A stretch of 64,000 nucleotides of DNA from Vibrio maritimus (lineage in GTDB: Bacteria; Pseudomonadota; Gammaproteobacteria; Enterobacterales; Vibrionaceae): positions 38,887-102,886 of the forward strand of contig JYJJ01000009.1 in NCBI GenBank assembly GCA_003263775.1, written 5' to 3'. Each line of letters starts with the position of its first letter. Within the stretch, counting starts at the first letter, position 1. The notes below the pieces were generated by a model. The model had not been told where the DNA came from, did not search any database, and was given only the letters and a program-made list of their open reading frames with translations. The position numbers were made by a program, and so were the translations under genes. This document shows positions 63,943 to 64,000 of the stretch, piece after piece.

Positions 63943-64000
63943 AATAATTCCTTTATTCTAAATTACATTTATGTGTTTAAAGTACTAAATATTCTTTTCT

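Overview
The window looks like chromosomal DNA of a marine gammaproteobacterium of the Vibrionaceae, most likely Vibrio. The evidence is the phnSTU-phnR / phnW-pbfA-phnX arrangement, an EIICB GlcNAc-type PTS without a fused EIIA, a PhhA-PhhB pair next to acetoacetyl-CoA synthetase, and compact genes with intrinsic terminators. I see no rRNA, tRNA, transposase, integrase, phage block or CRISPR array. The species cannot be named from this sequence.

Layout. (1) 0-7.5 kb: a reverse operon, Fe-dependent alcohol dehydrogenase (phosphonoacetaldehyde-reductase type)-phnD-phnC-phnE, divergent from a LysR regulator, followed by a DUF3604/TauE gene pair. (2) 7.9-12.4 kb: nagE-like PTS permease, Crp/Fnr-type regulator plus P-loop kinase, a divergent TruD paralogue and a flavin reductase. 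(3) 12.7-21.1 kb: the 2-aminoethylphosphonate (AEP) locus, phnW-pbfA-phnX on the minus strand facing phnS-phnT-phnU-phnR on the plus strand. (4) 21.2-31 kb: EamA transporter, ascorbate-type PTS (EIIA, EIIC, EIIB), AraC and LysR regulators, isochorismatase-like hydrolase, DUF1254 lipoprotein and flavin reductase. (5) 31-36.2 kb: DeoR regulator, glycyl radical enzyme, its activase and a fructose-6-phosphate-aldolase-like enzyme. (6) 36.2-46.4 kb: DHFR-like/TetR pair, LhgO, GNAT, MalY-like, AlkD-like, membrane hydrolase, Ca/Na antiporter, DedA-LssY and a glycosyltransferase. (7) 46.6-50 kb: acetoacetyl-CoA synthetase and phhAB. (8) 50-64 kb: RND efflux pair, Ntn-hydrolase, envelope proteins, AraC plus Fe-ADH, D15-type barrel protein, M14 peptidase and a lipoprotein.

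How the genes fit together. AEP enters through PhnSTU and is converted by PhnW to phosphonoacetaldehyde. PbfA makes the same aldehyde from (R)-1-hydroxy-AEP, and PhnX splits it into acetaldehyde and phosphate. Three near-identical operator sequences lie just upstream of the phnW, phnS and phnT starts and are the best candidates for PhnR sites. The second phosphonate-type transporter (phnDCE) is led by an Fe-ADH related to phosphonoacetaldehyde reductases, which suggests import of a hydroxyalkylphosphonate that joins the same PhnX step. The glycyl-radical module carries a perfect FNR-type box and repeated CTTTCATTTGAAAG-like motifs upstream of pflC/fsa and of deoR, pointing to anaerobic control plus DeoR control.

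Sequence quality. At least thirteen conserved genes are interrupted by single-base length errors (phnE, nagE, phnS twice, phnU, eamA, pflD, ydjM-like, antiporter, acsA, RND adaptor, Fe-ADH, D15 protein, lipoprotein). Most are explained by one missing base, after which the protein reads through. This spread across unrelated housekeeping and metabolic genes suggests assembly or sequencing indels, not decay, so I annotate these as joined CDS.
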